Shown: positions 53,150-63,562 of the stretch, in pieces
Layout of the letters: every line of letters starts with the position of its first letter
How positions within the stretch are numbered: the first letter of the stretch is position 1
DNA from: an uncultured Bacteroidales bacterium
GTDB taxonomy: Bacteria > Bacteroidota > Bacteroidia > Bacteroidales > Bacteroidaceae
Assembly (NCBI GenBank): GCA_902798615.1
Contig: CADBXL010000007.1
Location: 1-64,000 of the forward strand
Reading direction: 5' to 3'
Length of the DNA stretch: 64,000 bases
Position numbers and translations under genes: made by a program
Notes under the pieces: generated by a model
The model's input: only the letters and a program-made list of their open reading frames with translations
Told to the model about the DNA's origin: nothing
Databases searched by the model: none

Positions 53150-54751
53150 ATGAAGAAAACATGGATCTTGTTTTTGATGACAATCTTGCTATTTCCTTGT
53201 TCTGGACATAGTAAGTCTGTAGTGAATGAATATTTCTTGAGAGGTCAGGAAGTAAGGATTGACTCTGGAAATGTGAAGGTGTGGCCTAAGTATCTGTTTG
53301 GAGACGTTCTGTATGCTTGGGATGCGAACTATCATGGAGGAAAACTCACTAAAAACGAATGGCAAAAAGTAGAAGACCTGTTAGTGGCAGATGAGCACAA
53401 CGAGTTGGGGCTAATGGTTTTATCGCAAGATAATAATGGAAATCTATTAGTTCTAAATCGTTTTTGGATGGGAAGTAAATTACACTCTTTGGTTAAAATT
53501 CCGCATGCGGATAGCATAGCTGCCGTTAAGGATCAGTCAAAATGGGAAAAATATGATTTGAAGCAAGTGCCAGCAAATACGACTCAGAGCAATAATTTTG
53601 CGGTCGTGTCTGATTCTACTATTCTCATAGCAGGAGCCCTCTATGATGCAACGGATCATGTGCTTTGGATGATTGATTATAAGAATCAAAAGGGTGTGCC
53701 TTTGGATTATTGGCCAGAGGATGGAACTCCTGCTGACAGAGATAAAATTAGTCGTTATGCGTATGATAGTTTTCTTTTTGAAAATGGCAAGGGAAAATTT
53801 CTGTATCAAAACGGGTATGGACCTCTTGCTTTTATATTCAGTATTGACGGAATTCATGTGAATATTCAGAGTACCTTGTCTCCTTACAAGTTTACTCCAG
53901 GGCAACGTGCATCAACGCTTTTGGCAAGTTGTGCGAATAATGATAGGATATACCTGCTTTATAGAGACCATAGCAGCAAAGGTGTAAAATTTGACTACGA
54001 TAAAAACAAAAGAGACTTGCCATGGGCATTTGGTAATACCCTTGAAGTGTATGACTGGGATGGTGTAAAGCAGCAGGTCATTCATCTTGACAATTATGGG
54101 CAAAATATAATGCTTTCAGAAAACGGCAAGACACTTTACCTCTTTTCTGGTTATTCCGAGGATATTCCCAATGGATATATCTATTCTTATGACATTAGCG
54201 ACCTTGAACGTCATCCAATGATTGATTCTGTGGAAATCGAGAAGATATGCGAGGCGAATGTGGATAAGAATCTGAAAAAATATGGTGGAAAGAAGTATAA
54301 GGGCATAAAAGAAGGTGATAAGATGGTTGATTTTGTGTTGTACGACTATGATGACCAGCCTCATCATCTTAACGAGTTCATGGGTAAGGGTAAATACACC
54401 GTTCTCGATTTTAGCGGAATAGGTTGCGGCCCTTGTCAGGCGGCAAGACCTTATCTCGAAAAATTCTACAAGCAATACAAGGATAAGTTTGAGATGATAA
54501 CCGTTTCTACCGACCAACTGTCGGAATGGAAAAAGAAACCTGTAGGAGTAGTGAGTTGGCATGAATGGAACGACCACCAGTTGGCTCGCGACATTATCAG
54601 AGAATATGAAATTAAAGGCATTCCTACCTTTGTCATCATTGATTCTGAGGGTAAGGTGTTGAGCAAAAGCCTAAGCCTAAAGAATTTCTCAGAGGCTTTG
54701 AAAAAACTCCTTCTTTGCGAAGATATAGACAAGGTTATGGGCCTAAAGTAA
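53150..54751 (+). CDS. Lipoprotein: beta-propeller plus TlpA-like thioredoxin domain (copy 2)
   Basis: This 533-residue paralogue of the gene at 24737 has the same order: lipobox-like FPCSG (Cys18), propeller (GGKLTKNEWQKVEDLLVADE, CANNDRIYLLYRD, GQNIMLSENGKTLYLFSGYS), then the thioredoxin domain with GIGCGPCQAARPYL and KGIPTFVII. Identity is high along the whole length. The ~40 bp after the 11-bp array is also shared with copy 1, but the good promoter of copy 1 is not seen, so expression may differ. It sits between dnaE and clpP without related neighbours, which suggests a dispersed duplication. Confidence 0.85.
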   Translation: MKKTWILFLMTILLFPCSGHSKSVVNEYFLRGQEVRIDSGNVKVWPKYLFGDVLYAWDANYHGGKLTKNEWQKVEDLLVADEHNELGLMVLSQDNNGNLLVLNRFWMGSKLHSLVKIPHADSIAAVKDQSKWEKYDLKQVPANTTQSNNFAVVSDSTILIAGALYDATDHVLWMIDYKNQKGVPLDYWPEDGTPADRDKISRYAYDSFLFENGKGKFLYQNGYGPLAFIFSIDGIHVNIQSTLSPYKFTPGQRASTLLASCANNDRIYLLYRDHSSKGVKFDYDKNKRDLPWAFGNTLEVYDWDGVKQQVIHLDNYGQNIMLSENGKTLYLFSGYSEDIPNGYIYSYDISDLERHPMIDSVEIEKICEANVDKNLKKYGGKKYKGIKEGDKMVDFVLYDYDDQPHHLNEFMGKGKYTVLDFSGIGCGPCQAARPYLEKFYKQYKDKFEMITVSTDQLSEWKKKPVGVVSWHEWNDHQLARDIIREYEIKGIPTFVIIDSEGKVLSKSLSLKNFSEALKKLLLCEDIDKVMGLK

Positions 54752-54854
54752 TATATTAGGACAGACATACAATGTGAAAATAATCACAAGAGTATGATTG
54801 AAGTAAGGAGAAAAGGCTTGTTTTAAGCCTTTTTTCCTTTTTTAACATTTAAAT

Positions 54855-54886
54855 TTTGCAAATTCCCTGTTTTATTCGTAACTTTG
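54855..54886 (+). promoter_or_regulatory. Promoter of clpP
   Basis: TTTG at 54855-54858, 20 nt spacer, TAACTTTG at 54879-54886. Confidence 0.8.
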
Positions 54887-54918
54887 TGTTACTAAACAGT
54901 AAGAAAAGAAATTAACTA

Positions 54919-55590
54919 ATGAATTTAAGAAGCGATTTCAGAAAATATGCTACTGGCCATCTCGGAATGAATGGCATGGCTCTTGACGATGTAATGAGGA
55001 CACAGGCACAGTACCTTAATCCCTATATTCTTGAGGAACGTCAGTTGAACGTCACACAGATGGATGTTTTCTCCCGTTTGATGATGGATAGGATTATCTT
55101 CCTCGGTACGGAGATCAACGACTATACCGCAAATACGATTCAGGCACAGCTGCTGTATCTGGATTCTACTGATCCTGGCAAGGATATCTCAATATACATC
55201 AATTCTCCTGGTGGTAGTGTAACTGCCGGTCTTGGCATCTATGACACTATGCAGTTCATCTCAAGCGATGTGGCTACTATCTGTACGGGTATGGCTGCTT
55301 CAATGGGTGCTGTGTTGCTTGTTGCCGGACAGGAAGGCAAGCGTTCTGCGCTTCCTCATTCACGCGTGATGATCCATCAGCCTCTTGGTGGTGTTCAGGG
55401 ACAGGCTTCAGATATCGAGATTGAGGCAAAGGAGATTCAGAAGTTCAAGAAGGAACTCTACACCATTATCTCCAACCACTCTCATACTCCTTACGAGAAG
55501 GTATGGACAGACTCTGACCGTAACTACTGGATGACAGCAGAGGAGGCAAAGGAGTATGGCATGATTGATGCTGTGCTGGTGAAGAAGTAG
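54919..55590 (+). CDS. clpP: ATP-dependent Clp protease proteolytic subunit
   Basis: ClpP forms the barrel protease that degrades proteins unfolded by ClpX. The 223-residue protein has IYINSPGGSVTAGLGIYDTM, the catalytic Ser in GMAASMGAVLL, His in RVMIHQPLGG and Asp in TDSDRNYWM. An N-terminal stretch of about 25 residues before the core may be processed. clpX follows, separated by an inverted repeat. Confidence 0.97.
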   Translation: MNLRSDFRKYATGHLGMNGMALDDVMRTQAQYLNPYILEERQLNVTQMDVFSRLMMDRIIFLGTEINDYTANTIQAQLLYLDSTDPGKDISIYINSPGGSVTAGLGIYDTMQFISSDVATICTGMAASMGAVLLVAGQEGKRSALPHSRVMIHQPLGGVQGQASDIEIEAKEIQKFKKELYTIISNHSHTPYEKVWTDSDRNYWMTAEEAKEYGMIDAVLVKK

Positions 55591-55599
55591 AGGCCCTCA

Positions 55600-55693
55600 T
55601 TAATTACGAATTGCGAATTACTAATTACCTGATTAGTTTTGTCGTGATTTCGTAATGTGTAACTTGGTAATTCGAAATTAGTAATTCGTAATT
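55600..55693. repeat. AT-rich inverted repeat between clpP and clpX
   Basis: TAATTACGAATTGCGAATTA (55600) and TAATTCGTAATTA (to 55693) are arms of about 28 bp that pair with two or three mismatches. A transcript reading through to clpX would form a long hairpin. The right arm ends 8 bp before the clpX start. Confidence 0.88.
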
Positions 55694-55701
55694 AGAAATA
55701 G

Positions 55702-56943
55702 GTGGTAAAGAAAAAAAATACATGTAATTTCTGCGGACGTAGCGAGAGTGAGGTGCGTCTGATGATAACAGGCTTGAATGGCTATATCTGTGAGGATTGT
55801 GCCCGTCAGGCTTATGATATAGTTTGTGCGCAAGGCTATGGTCCTGAGGGTGCGAAGGGGGCAGATGATAAGTCCTCCGGCTATGATAAGGCTCCTCGTC
55901 TCTCGGAAGTTCCTAAGCCTAATGAGATAAAGGAGTATCTTGACCAGTATATCATCGGTCAGGATGAGGCAAAGAAATATCTCTCGGTTGCTGTGTATAA
56001 CCACTACAAGCGTTTGCAGCAGCCTGACGAGGACGATGGCGTGGAGATAGAGAAGAGCAATATCATAATGGTGGGCTCTACCGGTACAGGTAAGACTCTT
56101 CTTGCACGTACTATTGCGAAACTTCTGCATGTTCCTTTCACTATCGTTGATGCTACCGTATTTACGGAGGCCGGCTATGTAGGTGAGGATGTGGAGAGTA
56201 TCTTGAGTCGTCTGCTTCAGGTTGCAGACTTCGACCTTGAGGCTGCTCAGCGTGGTATTGTCTTTATTGATGAGATTGATAAGATTGCGCGTAAGAGCGA
56301 TAATCCGAGCATAACACGTGATGTGAGTGGTGAGGGCGTTCAGCAAGGCTTGCTGAAACTCCTTGAGGGAACTATCGTAAATGTTCCACCAAAGGGAGGC
56401 CGTAAGCATCCAGATCAGGATTATATCCATGTTGATACCCGCAATATCCTCTTTATATGTGGTGGCGCTTTTGATGGAATTGAGCGTAAGATAGCGCAGA
56501 GAATGAATACTCATACCGTGGGGTATAACTCTGTTCAGAATGTGCGTAAGATTGACCAGAAGGAGATGATGAAGTACGTGAAGCCACAGGACTTGAAGTC
56601 GTTCGGTCTTATTCCGGAGATTATCGGTCGTCTGCCTGTACTTACATATCTCAATCCACTTGACAGGGATGCTCTTCGCAGGATTCTCGTTGAGCCTAAG
56701 AACTCAATCGTAAGACAGTATATCAAGCTGTTCAAGATGGATAAGATAGAGCTTACGTTCACTACAGAGGCTCTTGAGTATATCGTTGACAAGGCTGTAG
56801 AGTATAAACTTGGTGCGCGTGGCTTGCGCTCTATTGTGGAAACTGTTATGACCGACGCTATGTTTGAGTGTCCTGGTAAGCACTTGAAGAAATTCGAGGT
56901 TACAAAGGACTACGCAGCACAGCAGTTGGAGAAGCACTATTAA
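55702..56943 (+). CDS. clpX: ATP-dependent Clp protease ATP-binding subunit ClpX
   Basis: ClpX unfolds tagged proteins and feeds ClpP. The 413-residue protein has the N-terminal zinc finger ([11 protein letters not shown] and CEDC), Walker [12 protein letters not shown], Walker [11 protein letters not shown], the RKHPDQDY pore region and the sensor-2 part [12 protein letters not shown]. It begins with GTG; no ATG is in a suitable place. It is transcribed with clpP. Confidence 0.97.
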   Translation: MVKKKNTCNFCGRSESEVRLMITGLNGYICEDCARQAYDIVCAQGYGPEGAKGADDKSSGYDKAPRLSEVPKPNEIKEYLDQYIIGQDEAKKYLSVAVYNHYKRLQQPDEDDGVEIEKSNIIMVGSTGTGKTLLARTIAKLLHVPFTIVDATVFTEAGYVGEDVESILSRLLQVADFDLEAAQRGIVFIDEIDKIARKSDNPSITRDVSGEGVQQGLLKLLEGTIVNVPPKGGRKHPDQDYIHVDTRNILFICGGAFDGIERKIAQRMNTHTVGYNSVQNVRKIDQKEMMKYVKPQDLKSFGLIPEIIGRLPVLTYLNPLDRDALRRILVEPKNSIVRQYIKLFKMDKIELTFTTEALEYIVDKAVEYKLGARGLRSIVETVMTDAMFECPGKHLKKFEVTKDYAAQQLEKHY

Positions 56944-57036
56944 GAAGCCCCCCTCCGACTCCCCCGAGGGGGAGGGGCTTTCAGATAGTATTATTGTATA
57001 AAAAAGCTCTCCCCTCGGGGAGGTGGAGGGGGCTTT
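56944..57036. repeat. GC-rich inverted-repeat element between clpX and recQ
   Basis: GAAGCCCCCCTCCGACTCCC and GAGGTGGAGGGGGCTTT face each other with CCCCCGAGGGGG and CCCCTCGGGGA cores, around a ~25 bp centre. Confidence 0.88.
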
Positions 57037-57045
57037 GGAATAATT

Positions 57046-59220
57046 ATGGAAACCCTAAACCTTACAGAGAAACTGAAGCAGTTGTTCGGCTTCGACAAAT
57101 TCAAGGGCGATCAGGAGAAGATTATCCGTAACCTGCTCGCTGGTAACGACACATTCGTGCTAATGCCGACTGGTGGCGGCAAGTCTTTGTGCTACCAATT
57201 ACCATCGCTCTTGATGGAAGGGACGGCTATCGTTATCTCTCCGCTTATAGCGTTGATGAAGAATCAGGTTGATGTCATCAATGGTATTAGTGAGAGCGAC
57301 GGTGTGGCTCATTGTCTCAACTCGTCAATGAACAAGTCTGCTATCGACAAGGTGAAGAACGACGTTTTGTCGGGGAAGACAAAGTTGCTCTATATGGCAC
57401 CTGAGTCGCTTACCAAGGATGAGTACGTGGCATTTCTCCGTCAGGTTAAGATTTCATTCTATGCTATAGATGAGGCTCATTGTATCTCGGAATGGGGACA
57501 TGATTTCCGTCCTGAGTACCGAAGAATACGCCCTATCATAAACGATATCGGAAAGTCGCCTGTTATAGCCCTTACAGCAACGGCAACCGACAAGGTGAGG
57601 ATGGATATTAAGAAGAATCTCGGTATTCCTGATGCTACGGAGTTCCGTAGCTCATTCAACCGTCCTAACCTCTACTATGAGGTTCGTCCGAAGACAAATC
57701 AGATTGACAAGCAGATTATACGTTTCATAAAGCAGAACCCGGGTAAGAGCGGTATCGTGTATTGTCTGTCAAGAAAGAAGGTGGAGGAACTTGCTGCCGT
57801 ATTATGTGCCAATGATATCAAGGCAGCTCCATATCATGCAGGTCTCGATACTCCTGTAAGGAATCAGACTCAGGATGAGTTCCTTATGGAGGATATTGAC
57901 GTGATTGTTGCTACCATAGCCTTTGGTATGGGTATTGACAAACCAGATGTCCGTTTTGTCATTCACTATGACATTCCTAAGAGCCTTGAAGGATATTATC
58001 AGGAAACAGGTCGTGCTGGTCGTGACGGTGGCGAGGGTAAGTGTATAGCATTCTATTCGCATAAGGATCTTCAGAAACTGGAGAAGTTCATGGCTGACAA
58101 GCAGGTGGCAGAACAGGATATAGGCCGTCATCTGCTTCAGGAGACAGAGGCATACGCAGAGTCTTCGCTTTGCCGTAGAAAGCTTCTTCTGAACTATTTC
58201 GGCGAGACATATACGGAGGAGAATTGTCATAATTGTGACAATTGTCTGCATCCGAAGGAGAAATTCGAGGCTACAGAGGAGCTCAAGTGCATACTTGAGT
58301 CGGTTGTGGCTATCAAGGAGAATTTCCGTACTCAGTATCTTATAGACTTTGTAAAAGGTCGTGCAACCGACGATATCACATCCCACAAGCATCATCAGCT
58401 TGAGGCTTTCGGCTGTGGTGAAGGCAAGCGCGACAAACTCTGGAATCCTGTTATCAGATATGCCATTGTGGAGGGACTTCTTCGCAAGGAGGTAGAGGAT
58501 TATGGAACGTTGAAGATAACGGCTGCTGGCAAGAAGTGGCTGAAGAATCCTCAGCCGTTCTTTATCACGGAGGATAATGAGTTCTCAGAGGAAGAAGAGG
58601 ATGATACACCAGCAGCAAAAGGCGCGGTACTTGATCCGGAATTGTTTGCCGTATTGAAGAGCCTCAGAAAGGATGTGGCAAAGAAGCATAATGTGCCGCC
58701 TTACGTTGTGTTCCAGGATATGTCTCTGGAACAGATGGCAACTATGTATCCTGTTACCCTTACTGAACTTCAGAATATTCAGGGAGTAGGGCAGGGTAAG
58801 GCAAAGCGTTACGGACAGGAGTTCTGCGATGTGATAAAGAAACATTGTGAGGAGAATGATATTATTCGTCCGGAAGATGTTCGTGTAAAGACTGTTGCCA
58901 AGAACTCTTTGAAGAAGGTGAAGATAATCCAGAGCATAGACAAGGGGATGCCTCTTGATGATATAGCAGAGTCCTTGAATATGGACTTCGGTGAGTTCCT
59001 TACCGAGGTAGAACGTATCGTGGATAGCGGTACGAAACTCAATATTAATTATTTCCTTGAGGAGGTAATGGACGAGGATGTCGTGGATGATATTTACGAG
59101 TATTTCCGCGAGAGTGAGACGGACAAGATTTCCGTTGCCCTTGAGGAACTTGGTGATGACTATGAAGAGGACGAGATACGCCTTGTAAGGATTAAGTTCC
59201 TTTCGGAGTTGGCGAATTAA
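57046..59220 (+). CDS. recQ: ATP-dependent DNA helicase RecQ
   Basis: RecQ unwinds DNA in recombination and repair. The 724-residue protein has motif I LMPTGGGKSLCYQLPS, the DEAH box with aromatic loop DEAHCISEWGHDFRPEY, motif VI YYQETGRAGRDG, the RQC zinc cysteines CRRK, CHNCDNC, and an HRDC domain near 530-600. The final ~110 residues (VKTVAKNSLKKVKIIQSIDK onward) form an extra helical module. It starts 9 bp after the palindromic element. Confidence 0.95.
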   Translation: METLNLTEKLKQLFGFDKFKGDQEKIIRNLLAGNDTFVLMPTGGGKSLCYQLPSLLMEGTAIVISPLIALMKNQVDVINGISESDGVAHCLNSSMNKSAIDKVKNDVLSGKTKLLYMAPESLTKDEYVAFLRQVKISFYAIDEAHCISEWGHDFRPEYRRIRPIINDIGKSPVIALTATATDKVRMDIKKNLGIPDATEFRSSFNRPNLYYEVRPKTNQIDKQIIRFIKQNPGKSGIVYCLSRKKVEELAAVLCANDIKAAPYHAGLDTPVRNQTQDEFLMEDIDVIVATIAFGMGIDKPDVRFVIHYDIPKSLEGYYQETGRAGRDGGEGKCIAFYSHKDLQKLEKFMADKQVAEQDIGRHLLQETEAYAESSLCRRKLLLNYFGETYTEENCHNCDNCLHPKEKFEATEELKCILESVVAIKENFRTQYLIDFVKGRATDDITSHKHHQLEAFGCGEGKRDKLWNPVIRYAIVEGLLRKEVEDYGTLKITAAGKKWLKNPQPFFITEDNEFSEEEEDDTPAAKGAVLDPELFAVLKSLRKDVAKKHNVPPYVVFQDMSLEQMATMYPVTLTELQNIQGVGQGKAKRYGQEFCDVIKKHCEENDIIRPEDVRVKTVAKNSLKKVKIIQSIDKGMPLDDIAESLNMDFGEFLTEVERIVDSGTKLNINYFLEEVMDEDVVDDIYEYFRESETDKISVALEELGDDYEEDEIRLVRIKFLSELAN

Positions 59221-59307
59221 GAGAACTTTTTCGGAGTTTCTGACTTCCGTTTTCCCGTTTCTTTACCTTCGCTCTTCCTCCTATGTGGTTCCGCTCTTCC
59301 TCCGTAC

Positions 59308-59340
59308 CAAAGTCGGTGCAAAGTCGGTGCAAAGTCGGTG
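59308..59340. repeat. 11-bp tandem array (CAAAGTCGGTG x 3)
   Basis: Three exact copies at 59308-59318, 59319-59329 and 59330-59340. They and the flanking TCCTCCGTAC are the reverse complement of the array at 20113-20157. Confidence 0.92.
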
Positions 59341-59480
59341 AAGCCCTTATTTTAGAGCGGACTTTCAACGGGTTTGGTTCGGATTTACATAGGAGAAAGA
59401 GTGAAGGTGTATATTTTCCATCTGGAATAGTGGTCAAACTGCGATAGATCAGCTTTCTCTATCATAATAATTCAATTAAT

Positions 59481-60107
59481 ATGAGTGATAAAATAGAATT
59501 GTTGAAGAAAATGGCTATGGCAGATGGTGTGCTTTCTGAAAATGAAAAGCATGTTTTCAGAGAGACTCTTGATTTGCCAGAATCCGATATGCAAATTCTG
59601 TTTGAACAAATTGAATCAGAACTTGAATCTGTGCAATCAGAAACGGAAATGATAGATTGGAAACGTAAAAACGGTCTTGATTTTGAAAAGTATATCGTCA
59701 GACTTCTTCCTGATAATTACAAAAATCTCAGATGGACAGGAGATAAATATGCTGGTGGGCGTTATGATGAGCGCAATAAGTTGCCTGATATTATTTTTGA
59801 TATGGAATTGAATAATGCTTATTCAGTCGCAATCGAATGTAAGTTCAGAATGTCTTATTTTAAGGATATCCTGTTTGTTGCAAGAAAAGAACAACTTGAT
59901 AGGTACAGAGAATTCCAAGAAAAAAGTGACATTCCTGTTTTCCTTGCTATAGGTGTAGGTGGAAGTGGCGCACATCCAGAAGAGCTTTTTATTGCTCCGT
60001 TGAATGCGATAAAGTTTCCTGTGGTAAAGAAAAGTTATCTGAAGAAATTCCAAAAGAAACTTGATCAAAAGTTGTTTTATCATGTGAAATCCAAAAGCCT
60101 GTATTGA
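59481..60107 (+). CDS. TerB-like domain fused to a PD-(D/E)XK nuclease-like domain
   Basis: The 208-residue protein starts with KIELLKKMAMADGVLSENEKHVF, the pattern of TerB-like helical domains, then from about residue 65 GLDFEKYIVRLL, KLPDIIFDMELNN and SVAIECKFRMSYF. The last part reads as the D...ExK core of Mrr-like endonucleases. It is AT-richer than its neighbours and stands alone between recQ and guaB, so recent gain is possible. It may act in defence or DNA damage response. No methylase or partner is next to it. Confidence 0.75.
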   Translation: MSDKIELLKKMAMADGVLSENEKHVFRETLDLPESDMQILFEQIESELESVQSETEMIDWKRKNGLDFEKYIVRLLPDNYKNLRWTGDKYAGGRYDERNKLPDIIFDMELNNAYSVAIECKFRMSYFKDILFVARKEQLDRYREFQEKSDIPVFLAIGVGGSGAHPEELFIAPLNAIKFPVVKKSYLKKFQKKLDQKLFYHVKSKSLY

Positions 60108-61770
<1,663 letters not shown>

Positions 61771-61845
61771 GAAGCCTAACCAAGCCTTCCCAAAGGGAAG
61801 GATGTTTTATACATTCTTCCGCTTAAAGAGGGCTTGGTTATGCTT
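61771..61845. repeat. Palindromic element after guaB
   Basis: GAAGCCTAACCAAGCCTTCC through GGAAGGATGT (61771-61806) is an intergenic copy of the unit that also codes for the signal peptides at 32202-32237 and 34626-34660. A degenerate reversed copy follows (GAGGGCTTGGTTATGCTTTA, to 61845), and another remnant is near 61880. Confidence 0.9.
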
Positions 61846-61952
61846 TATGTATAATTAATAATTAAGATTCATTACAATCTCACATCCTTCCCTTTTGGAG
61901 ATTAGTCATAATACCCTTCGACTTATAGGGAGAAAAGGTTTTGTTAGGATTT

Positions 61953-63413
61953 ATGTTTGGAAAGTTTAACTCACTATATCGCATCCCTCCCTTTGGGAGG
62001 GCCTGGGTGGGCTTTATTTCTTGTTTTGCTGTCCAGCTGACGGCATTTTCACAGAACAATGATCCTGTGATTATGACTATTGCAGGTGAACCTGTGCTTC
62101 GTTCTGAGTTCGAGTATTCATACAACAAGAATAACTCAGAGGGGGTAATCGACAAGAAGACTGTTGAGGAATATGTTGACCTCTTTGTGAATTATAAGCT
62201 GAAGGTCGCAGCTGCACTTGAAGAGAAGATGGACACTATGACTTCTTATAAGAAGGAGTATGTTGGCTATCGTGACCAGCAGGTGCGCCCAACGCTTATC
62301 AATGAGGCAGACGTAGAGGCTGAGGCTCGGAAGATATACAATGATACGAAGAATAGGGTAGGGGCTGACGGACTTATCACTCCTGCTCATATCCTTCTCC
62401 GTCTTCCTCAGCAGGCTGGAAACGATGAACAGATTCGTGTGAAGAATCGCGCGGACTCTATCTATAACGCCATTATGGCAGGTGCCGACTTTGCTCAGCT
62501 TGCCTCCAGATACAGTCAGGATCCGGGCTCTAATAAGAACGGTGGTAACATCGGACAGATTTCCCGTGGTCAGACACTCAAGGAGTTCGAGGATGCAGCA
62601 TTCGCGTTGAGAGACGGTCAGGTGTCAAGACCTGTTCTTTCGCCTGTAGGATATCACATTATCAAGATGCTTGGGCATTCGCCAATGCCATCATACGACT
62701 CTCTCCGTAATGACATACGCCAGTTTATTGAGAATCGCGGCATTCGTGAGTCTATTATAAACGGTAAGTTGGAGCAGATGGTAAAGGCTGTCGGACTGCC
62801 TCAGGAGAAAATTATGGATCAGCGTGCCGATTCTCTTGCTGCCATAGATTCTGATATGAAATATCTCTTCAAGGAGTATCATGACGGATTGCTGCTCTAT
62901 GAGATAAGCAACCGAGAGGTTTGGGAAAAGGCAAGCAAGGATGAAGCCGGACTTCAGGCATATTTCAAGAAGAACAAGAAGAAATATGTATGGGAGGCTC
63001 CGAGATTCAAGGGTATAGCATATCATGCGCGTAATATAGATGATGTTATGGCTGTGAGGAAGGCTCTCAAGGGAAAGCCTTTCAACGAATGGACAGAGAT
63101 ACTCCGTTCTACGTTCAATGCCGACTCTGTACTCCGCATCCGTGTGGAGAAGGGTATCTTCAAGATGGGCGACAGTCCTCTAGTTGATAAAGATGTGTTT
63201 GGCTTAGATACAAAGACTACTCCATTAAAGGATTATCCATACGATGCCACCTATGGCGATGTGCTCAAGGCTCCTAAGGAGATGGATGATGTGCGCTCAC
63301 AGGTAGTGGCTGATTATCAGGAAGCTCTCGAACAGGGATGGGTAGCAGTTCTCCGTGAACGAATCCCTGTCAAAGTAGAATGGGACGTACTAAAGACGGT
63401 CAATAAGCATTAA
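61953..63413 (+). CDS. Exported parvulin-type peptidylprolyl isomerase
   Basis: The protein (486 residues from ATG 61953) has a signal peptide with a repeat-derived part (RIPPFGRAWVGFISCF), then a chaperone-like helical region and a parvulin domain (about 120-220). The domain has PAHILLRL, QLASRYSQDPGSNKNGGNIG and FALRDGQVSRPVLSPVGYHIIKM. It should help fold outer membrane proteins in the periplasm. A TTG at 61941 is a less likely start. A SurA-like gene follows, so the two foldases form a pair. Confidence 0.88.
   Translation: MFGKFNSLYRIPPFGRAWVGFISCFAVQLTAFSQNNDPVIMTIAGEPVLRSEFEYSYNKNNSEGVIDKKTVEEYVDLFVNYKLKVAAALEEKMDTMTSYKKEYVGYRDQQVRPTLINEADVEAEARKIYNDTKNRVGADGLITPAHILLRLPQQAGNDEQIRVKNRADSIYNAIMAGADFAQLASRYSQDPGSNKNGGNIGQISRGQTLKEFEDAAFALRDGQVSRPVLSPVGYHIIKMLGHSPMPSYDSLRNDIRQFIENRGIRESIINGKLEQMVKAVGLPQEKIMDQRADSLAAIDSDMKYLFKEYHDGLLLYEISNREVWEKASKDEAGLQAYFKKNKKKYVWEAPRFKGIAYHARNIDDVMAVRKALKGKPFNEWTEILRSTFNADSVLRIRVEKGIFKMGDSPLVDKDVFGLDTKTTPLKDYPYDATYGDVLKAPKEMDDVRSQVVADYQEALEQGWVAVLRERIPVKVEWDVLKTVNKH
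61981..62016 (+). repeat. Palindromic repeat inside the PPIase signal peptide
   Basis: CATCCCTCCCTTTGGGAGGG through GGTGGGCTTT, in frame, gives IPPFGRAWVGF, the third instance of this peptide in the window. Confidence 0.88.
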
Positions 63414-63416
63414 AAA

Positions 63417-63557
63417 GAGGCCTCTGCCCCCGCCCTCCCCCGTAGGGAGGGAGCTGGAAGGCGGAAGGCAAAATCCTATAATTTATAAAAGTAATATAGA
63501 CTATCCCCCGCAGTCGAATCGGCTCCCTCCCTACGGGGGAGGGCGGGGGGAGAGGCC
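63417..63557. repeat. GC-rich inverted-repeat element between the two foldase genes
   Basis: AGAGGCCTCTGCCCCCGCCC at 63417 and GGGCGGGGGGAGAGGCC ending at 63557 face each other around a ~65 bp centre. The right arm (63521-63557) matches the coding copy at 33307-33343 exactly in its core and ends only 5 bp before the next start codon. Confidence 0.9.
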
Positions 63558-63562
63558 AAATT

